Assembly (NCBI RefSeq): GCF_900215375.1
Contig: NZ_OBEF01000026.1
Location: forward strand, 1 to 53,575
From: Enterobacter sp. CC120223-11
GTDB taxonomy: Bacteria > Pseudomonadota > Gammaproteobacteria > Enterobacterales > Enterobacteriaceae
Direction of reading: 5' to 3'
DNA length: 53,575 bases
Part shown: piece by piece, positions 32,683 through 41,744 of the stretch
Position numbering within the stretch: position 1 is the first letter of the stretch
How the letters are laid out: each line of letters begins with the position of its first letter
Notes under the pieces: generated by a model
Databases searched by the model: none
What the model was told of the DNA's origin: nothing
The model's input: only the letters and a program-made list of their open reading frames with translations
Translations under genes and position numbers: made by a program

Positions 32683-34959
32683 TCATGGATGAACAGTAAA
32701 TCTCACCCGATTTTTACGCTCATACCATCCGCCTAGATAGAGGCTCGCAATGGCACCTCCCGTTTTACTGGCCTCATAAATTATAGTATAGGTACCATTA
32801 TTATGGTCTATCCAGTTTCCTTTTTGTTTGGAATTGGGTACCGAGAGACTACGGGACAGCCAGTCGGTTTCACCCGACACAGGATTATTTCTGGCATCTT
32901 TTAGTTTCACAGTAACAAGAATATTCTCACCTAACCTGTAACTTGTTCGGTCGATGGAAAGAGTAGAGTTTCCTTCGCGCGCAGGGCCAGCAACAATATT
33001 GAATGGGGCAGACTGTACCTTACCTGTCGTTCCTGTTAAGGTCAGATCCATCCTGAGACCATACCCCAAATTCTGGGCTACATAAATAATCGAATAAGTG
33101 CCGTCGCCATTATCCGTCCAGTTTCCTTTTTGTACCACATTCCTTAATTGTGAAACTGACGTTGCCAATAATGCAGATTTCCCAGTTATCACTTTATTCG
33201 CAGCATCTCTTAGCGCTACGGTCACATGAATATCTTCACCGTAATAGTAATTACTTTTATTCGTAGCTATTGAAGAATTTGTCACAACTGGATTATTTGG
33301 CTCAACAATACTTATCCTGGCCGAAGATAACTCGACTCCACCAATAGTTGGGGTAATGGTATAATCTCCGGTCTTTAATCCCGACTTGATAGTAACCTCA
33401 TAAATTCCAGGATGCTTTTTCTTCATTGTAAAAGACGATGCTTCTTTGGCTCCAGAGATATTGAAAGCCACTTCAGAATCGGCCACATTCACGGGCAGCC
33501 CTTTCTCATCTTTAACCGTCAGGACTAATGTCTGAAAGCTTTTTCCGTCTGCTGGTAATACAATATTGTCAGGCGTAAATGTACTCAGACTCTTTTTGAT
33601 GGCAGTGCCTAATACCGATACCACTGTCTCGGTAGGCATTGACGTATTGCCTTTTTTGTCTATGGCTGTTCCACGAACTTTCCAGCTATTAACGCTACCG
33701 GAGGTCTGCTGCCAGGAAGGAAGAACAACGCTGTACTCGCCATCGTTCTCACGAACAATTTTTCCACCTGCCGCAATAAATTCAGGGCCACTCCAGTCAA
33801 TATGCGCCACTCCATGCTGGCTGGTGATCCGGACCTGCAGTGATTTTCTCTCTCCACTATATCCTGTAATCACATTTGCAGTACTGAGCTGAATATCCTC
33901 CTTTTTACGATACTCCAACACCATATTGTTATTCCGCTCAACCATGTCGTAGCGGCTACGCACCAGATGACGCAGTGACCTTACAGCATCAGATTCAAAA
34001 TGGTTCTGCCACGACATGGCCAGATCGTAGTTTATCTCCAGACCAAAGCGGGTATCATTTGTACCTGATTTTCCCTGGCGCTGATCCATATTAAAAGTCA
34101 GCAGCGGAATTGGGGTATAATTGACACCCGCCGTCATTGCATAAGGATCCCGCTGGCGTTTGTTCTTACCAAACAGAGCGACTTCATCGCCGTAATATTG
34201 TTCGACACTAAGCTTTCCACCCAGTTTCGGATAAGCAGGTACCCATCCCTGCGCGCGGATATCCCAGCCATTTGCTGGTCGGGATTCATATCCCGACAGA
34301 CCGGATGAATCTTTCCAGTTGGTTAATCGAAAATAACCATTGCCACTTAGTTTCAGGAAGTCACGCCAGTACTCTACGCCCATTCCCATACGGGTATGGT
34401 CATTAGAATAATCATGATCGAGGAACAAGTTTGCGCCAGCTAAATCATGAGGACGGATATAGCGCGCACCCAAACCCAGGCTCGATTGTGTTCTGCTGTC
34501 AGCGTGGTATAGCGCTCCCTGAGTAAAAGCCAGCCACTCCTGGTTTTCATAAAGAGGGACAAGTAGTTCGGCGTGAGTATTTTTAAGGGAAAACTTCTCG
34601 TCGATGTCAACATTTACCCGCGCAGTCCCCAATAGTCCCAGCCATTGCTGCACGTTTCTATTGGCAACACCCGATATTGTACTACTTGCAAAATGGCCAA
34701 CTTCATTACTGCCTGATCTACCTGAGAAAAATGAATCAGTCTGCGAAGCTTCTGAATTATTAAGAGATTGCATATACCCAACCTCTATAGCACTGTTGAT
34801 GCCATTCTGCTCAAGTGAGGGAAGCTCTTTTTCCGCTAGAACAGCGCCACTCCCCTTATTCTCTGTACTGGCTTGTCCAGCAACAGTCCCCATTAAACAA
34901 ACGAAAAATAGGGGAGTTTTCAAAGCCCGGGTCCAATAATTGACTTTTTCTTCAGACAC
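32683..34959 (-). CDS. Inverse autotransporter, intimin/invasin family
   Basis: A 758-residue outer-membrane protein from GTG 34959 (AGGTGA 5 bases upstream). The signal peptide ends AGQASTEN. The inverse-autotransporter barrel spans about 75-330, with family motifs ARYIRPHDLAGANLFLDHDY, MGMGVEYWRDFLKLSGNGYF and GWDIRAQGWVPAYPKLGGKL. A linker and first Ig-like domain follow, then three bacterial Ig-like repeats (about 460-560, 570-665 and 668-758), the last two sharing GNWTDNGDGTYSIIY and GNWIDHNNGTYTIIY. There is no C-type lectin end domain as in intimin. It is an adhesin or invasin candidate exposed by the C-terminal passenger. Confidence 0.92.
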   Translation of the reverse strand: MSEEKVNYWTRALKTPLFFVCLMGTVAGQASTENKGSGAVLAEKELPSLEQNGINSAIEVGYMQSLNNSEASQTDSFFSGRSGSNEVGHFASSTISGVANRNVQQWLGLLGTARVNVDIDEKFSLKNTHAELLVPLYENQEWLAFTQGALYHADSRTQSSLGLGARYIRPHDLAGANLFLDHDYSNDHTRMGMGVEYWRDFLKLSGNGYFRLTNWKDSSGLSGYESRPANGWDIRAQGWVPAYPKLGGKLSVEQYYGDEVALFGKNKRQRDPYAMTAGVNYTPIPLLTFNMDQRQGKSGTNDTRFGLEINYDLAMSWQNHFESDAVRSLRHLVRSRYDMVERNNNMVLEYRKKEDIQLSTANVITGYSGERKSLQVRITSQHGVAHIDWSGPEFIAAGGKIVRENDGEYSVVLPSWQQTSGSVNSWKVRGTAIDKKGNTSMPTETVVSVLGTAIKKSLSTFTPDNIVLPADGKSFQTLVLTVKDEKGLPVNVADSEVAFNISGAKEASSFTMKKKHPGIYEVTIKSGLKTGDYTITPTIGGVELSSARISIVEPNNPVVTNSSIATNKSNYYYGEDIHVTVALRDAANKVITGKSALLATSVSQLRNVVQKGNWTDNGDGTYSIIYVAQNLGYGLRMDLTLTGTTGKVQSAPFNIVAGPAREGNSTLSIDRTSYRLGENILVTVKLKDARNNPVSGETDWLSRSLSVPNSKQKGNWIDHNNGTYTIIYEASKTGGAIASLYLGGWYERKNRVRFTVHP

Positions 34960-35757
34960 AAAATCACCTGGTAAATTAAAAATTAATTGTGGAAAATGTA
35001 GACATAATTAAAATGAGCCTCTGATAGACAAAACCCATCCACGTGTAGGAGAATTATTATAAAACTTCCCGTGCTAATTGATATTTACCACAAGGATTCT
35101 GGCCACATGCCATAAAAAGAGAAAGATTTGGATTATGCAATTTATTCCAGTACATCTTCCTTGTCCCGTGGCTGAGTCCGAGGCGAGCTGCGAGCTGTCG
35201 ACCCGACAAATGAAAGTTTAATAAATAAGCATTTAAAGCGTAAAGCAGCCTTATCCCTTATTTGTGTAGGAATTTTCCGCATTGACAATAAGCAATGGAT
35301 TTCAAGGATAAAATTGAACTAAAAATGAGAAAACTAATCTTTGTCATGACTGGAAATTTCTCAATCACGAGAATGGTCATTTCATTTGATCTGCATCATA
35401 AAAAATAAATATTTGTTTATTAAGTGTTGCTTTTTTGTTGGCCAAATGTTCGATTTGAAAAGGTGTGAGGAATATTCCTACAGATTCGTAAGAATATTCC
35501 GCTATTGCTGAGAAACCTCACATATTAGATTATCTGCAGTTTAGCAAACGGGCCTCGGCTCGAATGAATTAGATAATCCTATTCACTGCCGAACGACAAA
35601 ACTCATCTTGAAATATTGCGAAATAAATCAGCAATAACTTTATAAGATGTCAATCAAGTTGCGATCACTTCGATTTAATTGTACCTGCCAAAATGTGCCT
35701 TGTAAGTTAATTAGAGGTGCCAGCGGTCCATTAAATCACGATAAGAGAAAGTAAAGT
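34960..35757. other. Divergent promoter region of invasin and fimbrial operon 2
   Basis: An 800-bp AT-rich gap between the minus-strand invasin gene and the plus-strand pilin gene. It holds a perfect 12-bp palindrome AGGAATATTCCT (35468-35479), a similar AGAATATTCC (35491-35500) 22 bp on, and the EvgA-like repeat overlapping both. The size is large for a simple promoter and suggests several regulators. No gene is seen in it. Confidence 0.55.
35475..35494 (+). promoter_or_regulatory. EvgA-box-like inverted repeat
   Basis: TTCCTAC-AGATTC-GTAAGAA: seven-base arms pair at 6 of 7 positions. As I remember it, E. coli EvgA binds inverted repeats with TTCnTAC and GTAnGAA halves. The site lies 264 bases upstream of the pilin start, and an EvgA-like regulator is encoded after this operon. 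The link is inferred. Confidence 0.4.
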
Positions 35758-36315
35758 ATGAATATGAAGAAATCCGTTTTCACTCTGGCTCCTGCTATTT
35801 TTACTCTGTTGGTAACGGCGGGATCCGTCCAGGCCAAAAATAACGCACAGATCACTATTACCGGAAACGTAGAAGTCGCGACCTGTGATGTTTCCATGTC
35901 CACCAACAATCTTGACTTGGGTAACCATTCCAAAGCGGCATTTACTGATGTTGCTAAGCCTGTAACAGACAGTATTAAAAAATTCACCATTGGCCTGAGC
36001 AACTGTGAAGCTCCACAAACTGCTGGTGACAAAGCTAATTTATTGATCACCGGCCAGACGCTGGGGGGGAACCCGAATATCTTTAACAGCACCGGTACTA
36101 ATACCGGCGTCATGTTAAGCCTGGCCTCAGCCCCAACAACATATCTTACTTCAGGTACCAAGTTAGAAGTGGCCACAGCAGGTGCCACTCCTGGCGCAGG
36201 TGATTTCAACAACAAAACGCTGAGCCTGCAGGCGGGCCTTGCATCCACATCAGCCACCGCTCCTGATAACGGTATGGTTAGCGCGCCAATCCTGTTCAGC
36301 TTTGCCTACAACTGA
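35758..36315 (+). CDS. Fimbrial operon 2 major subunit
   Basis: A 185-residue pilin with signal peptide ending SVQAKNNAQ. The mature N strand AQITITGNVEVATCDVSMST carries the first Cys, with the second in LSNCEAPQT. The C terminus ILFSFAYN has the penultimate Tyr. GAGAAAG precedes ATG 35758. It is low in Cys and rich in Ala, Thr and Ser, as expected for a shaft subunit, and is followed by a partial terminator. It is not similar to the major subunit of operon 1 beyond the fold. Confidence 0.9.
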   Translation: MNMKKSVFTLAPAIFTLLVTAGSVQAKNNAQITITGNVEVATCDVSMSTNNLDLGNHSKAAFTDVAKPVTDSIKKFTIGLSNCEAPQTAGDKANLLITGQTLGGNPNIFNSTGTNTGVMLSLASAPTTYLTSGTKLEVATAGATPGAGDFNNKTLSLQAGLASTSATAPDNGMVSAPILFSFAYN

Positions 36316-36325
36316 TGGACTTAAG

Positions 36326-36345
36326 GCGGGCGACAGCCCGCTTTT
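36326..36345 (+). terminator. Partial terminator between pilin and chaperone
   Basis: GCGGGC/GCCCGC round GACA is followed by TTTT, 10 bases past the pilin stop and 13 before the chaperone start. The short U tract would end only part of the transcripts, favouring shaft subunit over chaperone and usher. Confidence 0.65.
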
Positions 36346-36357
36346 CAGGAGCTTAGA

Positions 36358-37086
36358 ATGACCCGCACTTTTTCCCTGCTTACGCTGATGACAGGCCTAT
36401 TAACCGTTCCACTCACAGGAGAGGCCGCCGGGTTTGGTATTAACGCGACCCGGCTAATTTATCCTGAAGGTGCTAGCAGTATCAGCGTCACTGTGCGTAA
36501 CACTCTCAGTCACGAGCCTTATCTGGTGCAAGCATCGATAAGCGGTCAACAAGAGCATAAAACCGCCGCACCTTTCTCTGTGACGCCACCGCTTTTCCGC
36601 CTAGAGCCACAAAGTATTAATCAGTTACGCATTGCCTTCACCGGTCAGCCACTCCCAGCCGATCGTGAATCCGTATTTTATTTTCATACTGTCGCTATTC
36701 CAACCAGCTCGCAGGCAAATAACGGCCAGGGTCAGCAGGATATAAAGGCGCAGTTGAGTTTCGGTGTTGGCAACATTATCAAACTCTTCTATCGGCCCGC
36801 AGGTTTGGGTATTTCGTCAGCTGATGCCCGGAAGGGATTGCAGTTCTCCTCGGAGTCCAATGGGCTTAAGGTAACTAATCCCTCCCCTTATTTTGTCAAC
36901 CTGGCTGAATTACAGGTAGGAAGTCAAAAGCTGAAGCTGGATACGCCAGCATCACGAATGCTTGCTCCTTTTGGCAATCATACATGGCCCGTCAAAGCAT
37001 CCGATCTTGCTCCGGGTAAGAAAGTGCAGTGGCAAGCCATCAACGATACCGGAGGCGCGGATGCGTTTAGTGCTGGGTTGCCATAG
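36358..37086 (+). CDS. Fimbrial chaperone 1 of operon 2
   Basis: A 242-residue PapD-like chaperone with signal peptide ending TGEAAGFGIN. It has ATRLIYPEGASSISVTVRN (active Arg), DRESVFYFHTVAIP, and NIIKLFYRPAGL (active Lys), and the late domain TNPSPYFVNLAELQV. GGAG precedes the ATG. It belongs to a set of three chaperones in this operon, which is unusual. Its 3' end overlaps the following pilin gene by 26 bases. Confidence 0.92.
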   Translation: MTRTFSLLTLMTGLLTVPLTGEAAGFGINATRLIYPEGASSISVTVRNTLSHEPYLVQASISGQQEHKTAAPFSVTPPLFRLEPQSINQLRIAFTGQPLPADRESVFYFHTVAIPTSSQANNGQGQQDIKAQLSFGVGNIIKLFYRPAGLGISSADARKGLQFSSESNGLKVTNPSPYFVNLAELQVGSQKLKLDTPASRMLAPFGNHTWPVKASDLAPGKKVQWQAINDTGGADAFSAGLP

Positions 37087-37618
37087 GCCTGTGCTGGCTT
37101 TGTTGCTGGGATGTTTTACGGTGGGTATCACACAGGTGCAGGCTGTTATCTTGAATTTTTCTGCTGTACTGACCGACGGCACTTGTTCACTGAGCCTAAA
37201 TAAAAGCACGCTGGCATTAGGAACGATCTCCAAATCACAGCTACGCCCAAACCAGCTTACGGCTCCTCAACCCTTTGTCCTGTCGGTTCATAGCTGCACG
37301 GGTCAGGCAGGCGGTAGCCTTAAGCCTGTTGTCACTGTCACAGGAAATGGTGTCACCCAGGACAACAAGTGGCTGTTTCGTAGTGCCGGAACGGCACAAG
37401 GCACAGGTATCCTGGTGATCCAAAGCGATACCCTGCCAGCCTATAACCAGCAAGAAGTCAGACACGATAGTGTGCTTTCAGTGGGCAATACCGGCCATGT
37501 GGCCGACCAGACATTAACTTTTTACGCGGGAATGAGCTGTGGGGGCACCACGGGATGTGCAGCGGTGACAACAGGTGACGTTACGGCACAGCTGATGTTC
37601 ACCTTTGCCTATCAGTGA
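37061..37618 (+). CDS. Minor fimbrial subunit of operon 2
   Basis: A 185-residue pilin. ATG 37061 (MRLVLGCHRPVLALLLGCF) has GGAGG 5 bases upstream, inside the end of the chaperone gene. The signal peptide ends VQAVILNF. The mature part has SAVLTDGTCSLSLNKSTLAL, the second Cys in VHSCTGQAG, a further Cys pair (MSCGGTTGCAAV) near the end, and FTFAYQ at the C terminus. It is likely a tip or adaptor subunit. Confidence 0.85.
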   Translation: MRLVLGCHRPVLALLLGCFTVGITQVQAVILNFSAVLTDGTCSLSLNKSTLALGTISKSQLRPNQLTAPQPFVLSVHSCTGQAGGSLKPVVTVTGNGVTQDNKWLFRSAGTAQGTGILVIQSDTLPAYNQQEVRHDSVLSVGNTGHVADQTLTFYAGMSCGGTTGCAAVTTGDVTAQLMFTFAYQ

Positions 37619-37625
37619 GGATGAG

Positions 37626-38345
37626 ATGATTCAACGACTTTCTCGGACATTACCATGCCTGCTGCTAGCCCTCAGTCTTAATTTACAGGCCGAAAGTGAT
37701 GGCATCAGTCTGGGGCAGACACGGATTATTTTTTCTGCCGCGGATAAAGCGCAAACCGTCACCGTTCGCAATAATGGAAAGCGAGCATATTTAATCCAGG
37801 CTCGGGTTCAAATCGATCCGGATAATACGACAGCAGCACCCTTTATCGTCACACCGCCATTATTCTCTCTGGCCGGGGAGAGCAAACAGTTACTGCGCAT
37901 TCTGCCGCAGGGGGTTTCGTTACCTGCCGACAGAGAGTCTGTGTTTTATCTTTTCGTCTCAGCCATTCCTGCGCAGTCCGAACCTGTTCTGGCAGCGGAT
38001 CGGCTATCAGTAGGATTTCGTTTTGCCCTGAAGCTCTTTTATCGCCCTTCTGGCCTTTCTCCGCTGGCTGATAATGGCGCTTGCCTGCTGACATTCAAAC
38101 GTGAAAAGCACGGCGTTCGGATAACCAACCCTACTCCCTATTTTCAAACGCTGGGCGACGTGTCGGTGAATGGAACAACTGCGGCATTAGATCCACAGTC
38201 GGCCATGATCCAGCCATTTGGCAGCACCAATATAGCCGTTACGAGATCGCTCAACGCTCTGTCCTGGCAAACCATCACCGACTACGGCGGATTATCTCAA
38301 CCTTGCAGGCCGACAACCATCGAGAGCGATAGCGCAGGGAAATAA
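37626..38345 (+). CDS. Fimbrial chaperone 2 of operon 2
   Basis: A 239-residue PapD-like chaperone. ATG 37626 is chosen because GAGGATGAG is directly upstream. The signal peptide ends NLQAESDG. The signature is GQTRIIFSAADKAQTVTVRN, DRESVFYLFVSAIPAQSE, and ALKLFYRPSGL, with TNPTPYFQTLGDVSV later. It is an intact paralogue of the first and third chaperones. It starts 8 bases after the minor pilin stop and may serve that pilin. Confidence 0.92.
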   Translation: MIQRLSRTLPCLLLALSLNLQAESDGISLGQTRIIFSAADKAQTVTVRNNGKRAYLIQARVQIDPDNTTAAPFIVTPPLFSLAGESKQLLRILPQGVSLPADRESVFYLFVSAIPAQSEPVLAADRLSVGFRFALKLFYRPSGLSPLADNGACLLTFKREKHGVRITNPTPYFQTLGDVSVNGTTAALDPQSAMIQPFGSTNIAVTRSLNALSWQTITDYGGLSQPCRPTTIESDSAGK

Positions 38346-38349
38346 CGCC

Positions 38350-39084
38350 ATGAAAATACTGATAAACATCCTCACAGCTTTGCTGTTATCCGTTGGCGGT
38401 GTGAACTTTGCGCAGGCCGCGGAAGAGAACACGCCGGGGATCTCTTTTTATGTACTGAGGGTAATTTACCCGGAGGGAGATAAGCAAGGCGTGACGCTGA
38501 CCGCCTACAACAAGACGCCTGCCTCCTACCTGATGCAGTCCTGGATAAGGCCCGTGGATCTTAGTACTGGGGATGTCGATCTCAACTGGAAAGGAAAGCC
38601 GGCGATGCCTTTTATCGTCACCCCGCCGCTTTCCCGCCTGGAGGCGAACAATGAACTGGTTCTACGGATCCGTCGCAACGATGTTCCATTACCGAATGAC
38701 CGCGAATCAGTTTTTTTCATCTCGATGAAGGCATTACCTGCACAGAAGTCGGTCGGTAAGCAAATGGTGATGACAGTGGTCAGTAATATCAAACTGTTTT
38801 ACCGCCCCGCAGGATTAGAAAAGCGCGCCGTTGCGGATATGGCGCCGAAACTAAATTTCACCCGCGATGGTCAGCAGCTAACGGCGAGCAATCCGACCCC
38901 CTACTGGCTGACATTTTCCCGCCTGAGCGTCGGGAATGTGCAGCTTGACAAGCCATCGCTGCGACTGATGGTTCCCCCCTTCGGCAAACAGTCCTATACG
39001 CTGCCCGCCTCCTCTGCCGGAAAGATTACCTGGCAGTTGATCGACGAGGATGGCTGGGATACGCCTGCCGAACACCAGGATTAA
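38350..39084 (+). CDS. Fimbrial chaperone 3 of operon 2
   Basis: A 244-residue PapD-like chaperone with signal peptide ending FAQAAEEN. The motifs are YVLRVIYPEGDKQGVTLTAY, DRESVFFISMKALPAQ, and NIKLFYRPAGL, with SNPTPYWLTFSRLSV in domain 2. Its first strand has Arg in LRVIY as needed for pilin C-terminus binding. The stop TAA overlaps the next possible start by one base (TAATG). Possibly dedicated to the large adhesin. Confidence 0.92.
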   Translation: MKILINILTALLLSVGGVNFAQAAEENTPGISFYVLRVIYPEGDKQGVTLTAYNKTPASYLMQSWIRPVDLSTGDVDLNWKGKPAMPFIVTPPLSRLEANNELVLRIRRNDVPLPNDRESVFFISMKALPAQKSVGKQMVMTVVSNIKLFYRPAGLEKRAVADMAPKLNFTRDGQQLTASNPTPYWLTFSRLSVGNVQLDKPSLRLMVPPFGKQSYTLPASSAGKITWQLIDEDGWDTPAEHQD

Positions 39085-41744
39085 TGATTATTCCACTCTG
39101 CTCCGCAGAGAGAGGAATGAGCACTTCTCAAACGGATATGAAGATGACAATTTCCCGGAGTAAAAGACGCAAAGGCGCTGCCATTGCATTTTCCCCAAGT
39201 CTGTTGCTTATCTGCCTTTTCCCTGCGTGGGGTCGTGACTACTTTGATCCGGCGCTGCTTTCACTGGGGGGAGACGGTAGCAATACGAGTAGTATCACCG
39301 ATCTCAGTGCCTTTGAAAGCGCCGGGCAGACCCCACCGGGGACTTATCTTGTCACGATACTAGTGAATCGCAACGAGCGAGGCCAACAGAATGTGACCTT
39401 CTCGGCCAATAAAAAGGGTCAGGTTCTGCCTGTGCTGACGCCAGCTTTTCTGGTGGAGATGGGGGTGAATGCCGCGGCAGTTCCTGCTTTGAGCGGTTTG
39501 CCGGTCGACCAGCCGATTGACGATCTCGCCACGCTTATCCCGGATGCCTCGATAAAGTTTGATTTTCAGCAGCAGCGTCTGGAGTTAAGCATTCCGCAGG
39601 TCGCGATGCGCCCGGACGCTGGCAACGAGGTAGATCCTACCCTATGGGATCACGGCATACCTGCAATGTTGCTCAGCTATACGCTCAACGGCGGGCGAAA
39701 CAGCCAGCAAGGACAAACCTCCAGCCAGCAGACCAATCTTTTCTTTGGACTGCGTAGCGGGCTGAACTGGCAGGCTTGGCGTTTGCGTAGCGATATGACA
39801 TATACCTTCAATGACAGCCGAAACAGCCATGGTATGGATCAGCGCAGCCGCCGGAGCAACTTTTCAAATACCTATCTGCAACGCGATATTCAGGCATGGC
39901 GTTCGGATATCCTGATTGGGGAAAATAGTACTGGCAGCGACGTTTTAGACAGCGTCCCCTTTCTTGGCATGAAGTTAACGTCCAGCGAAGAGATGCTCCC
40001 CACTAAACTGCGTGGATTTGCTCCCGTCATTAGCGGTATTGCACAGAGCAATGCCCGAGTGACCGTCACTCAGAATGGCAACACGGTGTATCAGATTTAT
40101 GTTGCGCCCGGACCGTTTCGTATTACCGATTTGAACCAGACCGGCCAGGGCGGCGATCTGACTATCACGGTCACCGAAGCGGACGGCAGTGTGCGCACCT
40201 GGCGACAGGCTTTTTCGACCCTGCCGGTAATGCAGCGCCCTGGCGGGGTGAAATATGAACTGACGGCCGGGCGCTATAACGGGGGCATCACCACGCATTC
40301 CAGACAAGCGCCTTTCACTCTGGCCACGCTGGTTTACGGCTTCCCGCATAACATTACTCTCTACGGCGGCGGACTGATAGCCGAGAAATACGCCTCCGCC
40401 GTACTTGGCAGCGGCGTGTCGTTAGGGGAACTAGGGGCATTATCGGCAGATGTGACCTTGTCTTCTGCTGATTTATACGGCCAGAAGCAAAATGGTCAGT
40501 CATGGCGGGTACGCTATGCCAAAAGCCTGCTCAGCACTGGCACTTCTGTGGATTTGACCGCCTATCGTTATTCCACCCGCAATTATTACAGCTTTGCCGA
40601 TTTCAATAACATCGGCTACCAGCTGAATGAAGATCAAAAACCCTGGGCTCTGGCCCGTCAGCGTTCAGATTTTCAGTTGCGCCTCACGCAACAGTTCGGC
40701 AACGCTGGTTCGCTGTTCCTGTCGGGCTCCCGCAGTGACTACTGGGGCAATTCACAGGTTAACAATACGCTTTCGATGGGATACAACGCAGGCTGGCACG
40801 GGATGAGCTATAGCCTCGCTTACAGCATTGACCGGATCAAGTCTGGTGGCGATTGGCCGCAAAACCGGCAGCTAGCGTTCACGATGCAGGTCCCCTTCAG
40901 CGTCTTCAGCGCGTCACCGCGATTAAACCGAAGCTACGCCAGCTATCAGGTGGCAAACGACAGTCAGGGACGAGTGACACAGCAGGCAGGGATCAGCGGT
41001 ACGGCCATGGAAGAACGTTTGTCCTACAACCTGATGCAGGGCTGGTCGAACGACAGCGCTAATGCTGGCAGAGATAACATCAGCAACCTCAATCTGGGCT
41101 GGCAAGGCAGCAAAGGCATCGTCAGTGGCGGTTACAGCTACAGCAGGCACAACAATTCACTGAATATAAGTGGCAACGGCGGTTTGATCATTCATCCGTA
41201 CGGTCTGACGCTGAGCCAGTCACTGGGTACCTCCATGGCGCTGGTCAGCGCCCCGGGTGCAGGCGGCGTGAGCGTGATGAGCGGCGGTGTCCGTACGGAC
41301 GGCCGAGGCTATGCCGTGGTGCCCTATCTTTCTCCTTACCAGAAAAACATGGTCACCCTGAATCCGGCAACGCTTCCGGAAGATGTCGATTTGCCCCAAA
41401 GCAGTGCCAACGTCTATCCCACCAAAGGAGCCGTAGTGGTGGCCAAATTTTCTCCACGCACAGGCTATCAGGCTCTGATAACCCTGACCCGTGCCGGTGA
41501 GCCAATCCCCTTTGGCACCTTGGTGACGCTGGCGAAGCAAGGGGGAGAAACCAGCAGCGGCATCGTCGGCGATGCAGGCCAGGTGTACCTCAGCGGGTTA
41601 CCGGAAAAAGGCAAATTAACGGCGAGCTGGGGTCGGAGCACGGCCCAACAGTGCCGGACATCATTCGACATGAGTCAGTCTATAACCGCTAAAAATAATC
41701 CGGTGCGAATGTTAAAAATATTGTGTGAGGAAGGACAATCATGA
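39084..41744 (+). CDS. Outer-membrane fimbrial usher of operon 2
   Basis: Up to 886 residues from ATG 39084. Starts at 39117 (GAGAGGA upstream) or 39138 give a more normal signal peptide ending FPAWGRDY. Next come the N-terminal domain FDPALLSLGGDGSNTSSITD and PPGTYLVTILVNRNE, the plug and barrel region GFAPVISGIAQSNARVTVTQ, and the C-terminal domain with GEPIPFGTLVTLAKQGGE and late Cys pair (QQCRTSF ... ILCEEGQS). Intact; it pairs with the three upstream chaperones. The stop overlaps the adhesin start by 4 bases. Confidence 0.94.
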   Translation: MIIPLCSAERGMSTSQTDMKMTISRSKRRKGAAIAFSPSLLLICLFPAWGRDYFDPALLSLGGDGSNTSSITDLSAFESAGQTPPGTYLVTILVNRNERGQQNVTFSANKKGQVLPVLTPAFLVEMGVNAAAVPALSGLPVDQPIDDLATLIPDASIKFDFQQQRLELSIPQVAMRPDAGNEVDPTLWDHGIPAMLLSYTLNGGRNSQQGQTSSQQTNLFFGLRSGLNWQAWRLRSDMTYTFNDSRNSHGMDQRSRRSNFSNTYLQRDIQAWRSDILIGENSTGSDVLDSVPFLGMKLTSSEEMLPTKLRGFAPVISGIAQSNARVTVTQNGNTVYQIYVAPGPFRITDLNQTGQGGDLTITVTEADGSVRTWRQAFSTLPVMQRPGGVKYELTAGRYNGGITTHSRQAPFTLATLVYGFPHNITLYGGGLIAEKYASAVLGSGVSLGELGALSADVTLSSADLYGQKQNGQSWRVRYAKSLLSTGTSVDLTAYRYSTRNYYSFADFNNIGYQLNEDQKPWALARQRSDFQLRLTQQFGNAGSLFLSGSRSDYWGNSQVNNTLSMGYNAGWHGMSYSLAYSIDRIKSGGDWPQNRQLAFTMQVPFSVFSASPRLNRSYASYQVANDSQGRVTQQAGISGTAMEERLSYNLMQGWSNDSANAGRDNISNLNLGWQGSKGIVSGGYSYSRHNNSLNISGNGGLIIHPYGLTLSQSLGTSMALVSAPGAGGVSVMSGGVRTDGRGYAVVPYLSPYQKNMVTLNPATLPEDVDLPQSSANVYPTKGAVVVAKFSPRTGYQALITLTRAGEPIPFGTLVTLAKQGGETSSGIVGDAGQVYLSGLPEKGKLTASWGRSTAQQCRTSFDMSQSITAKNNPVRMLKILCEEGQS

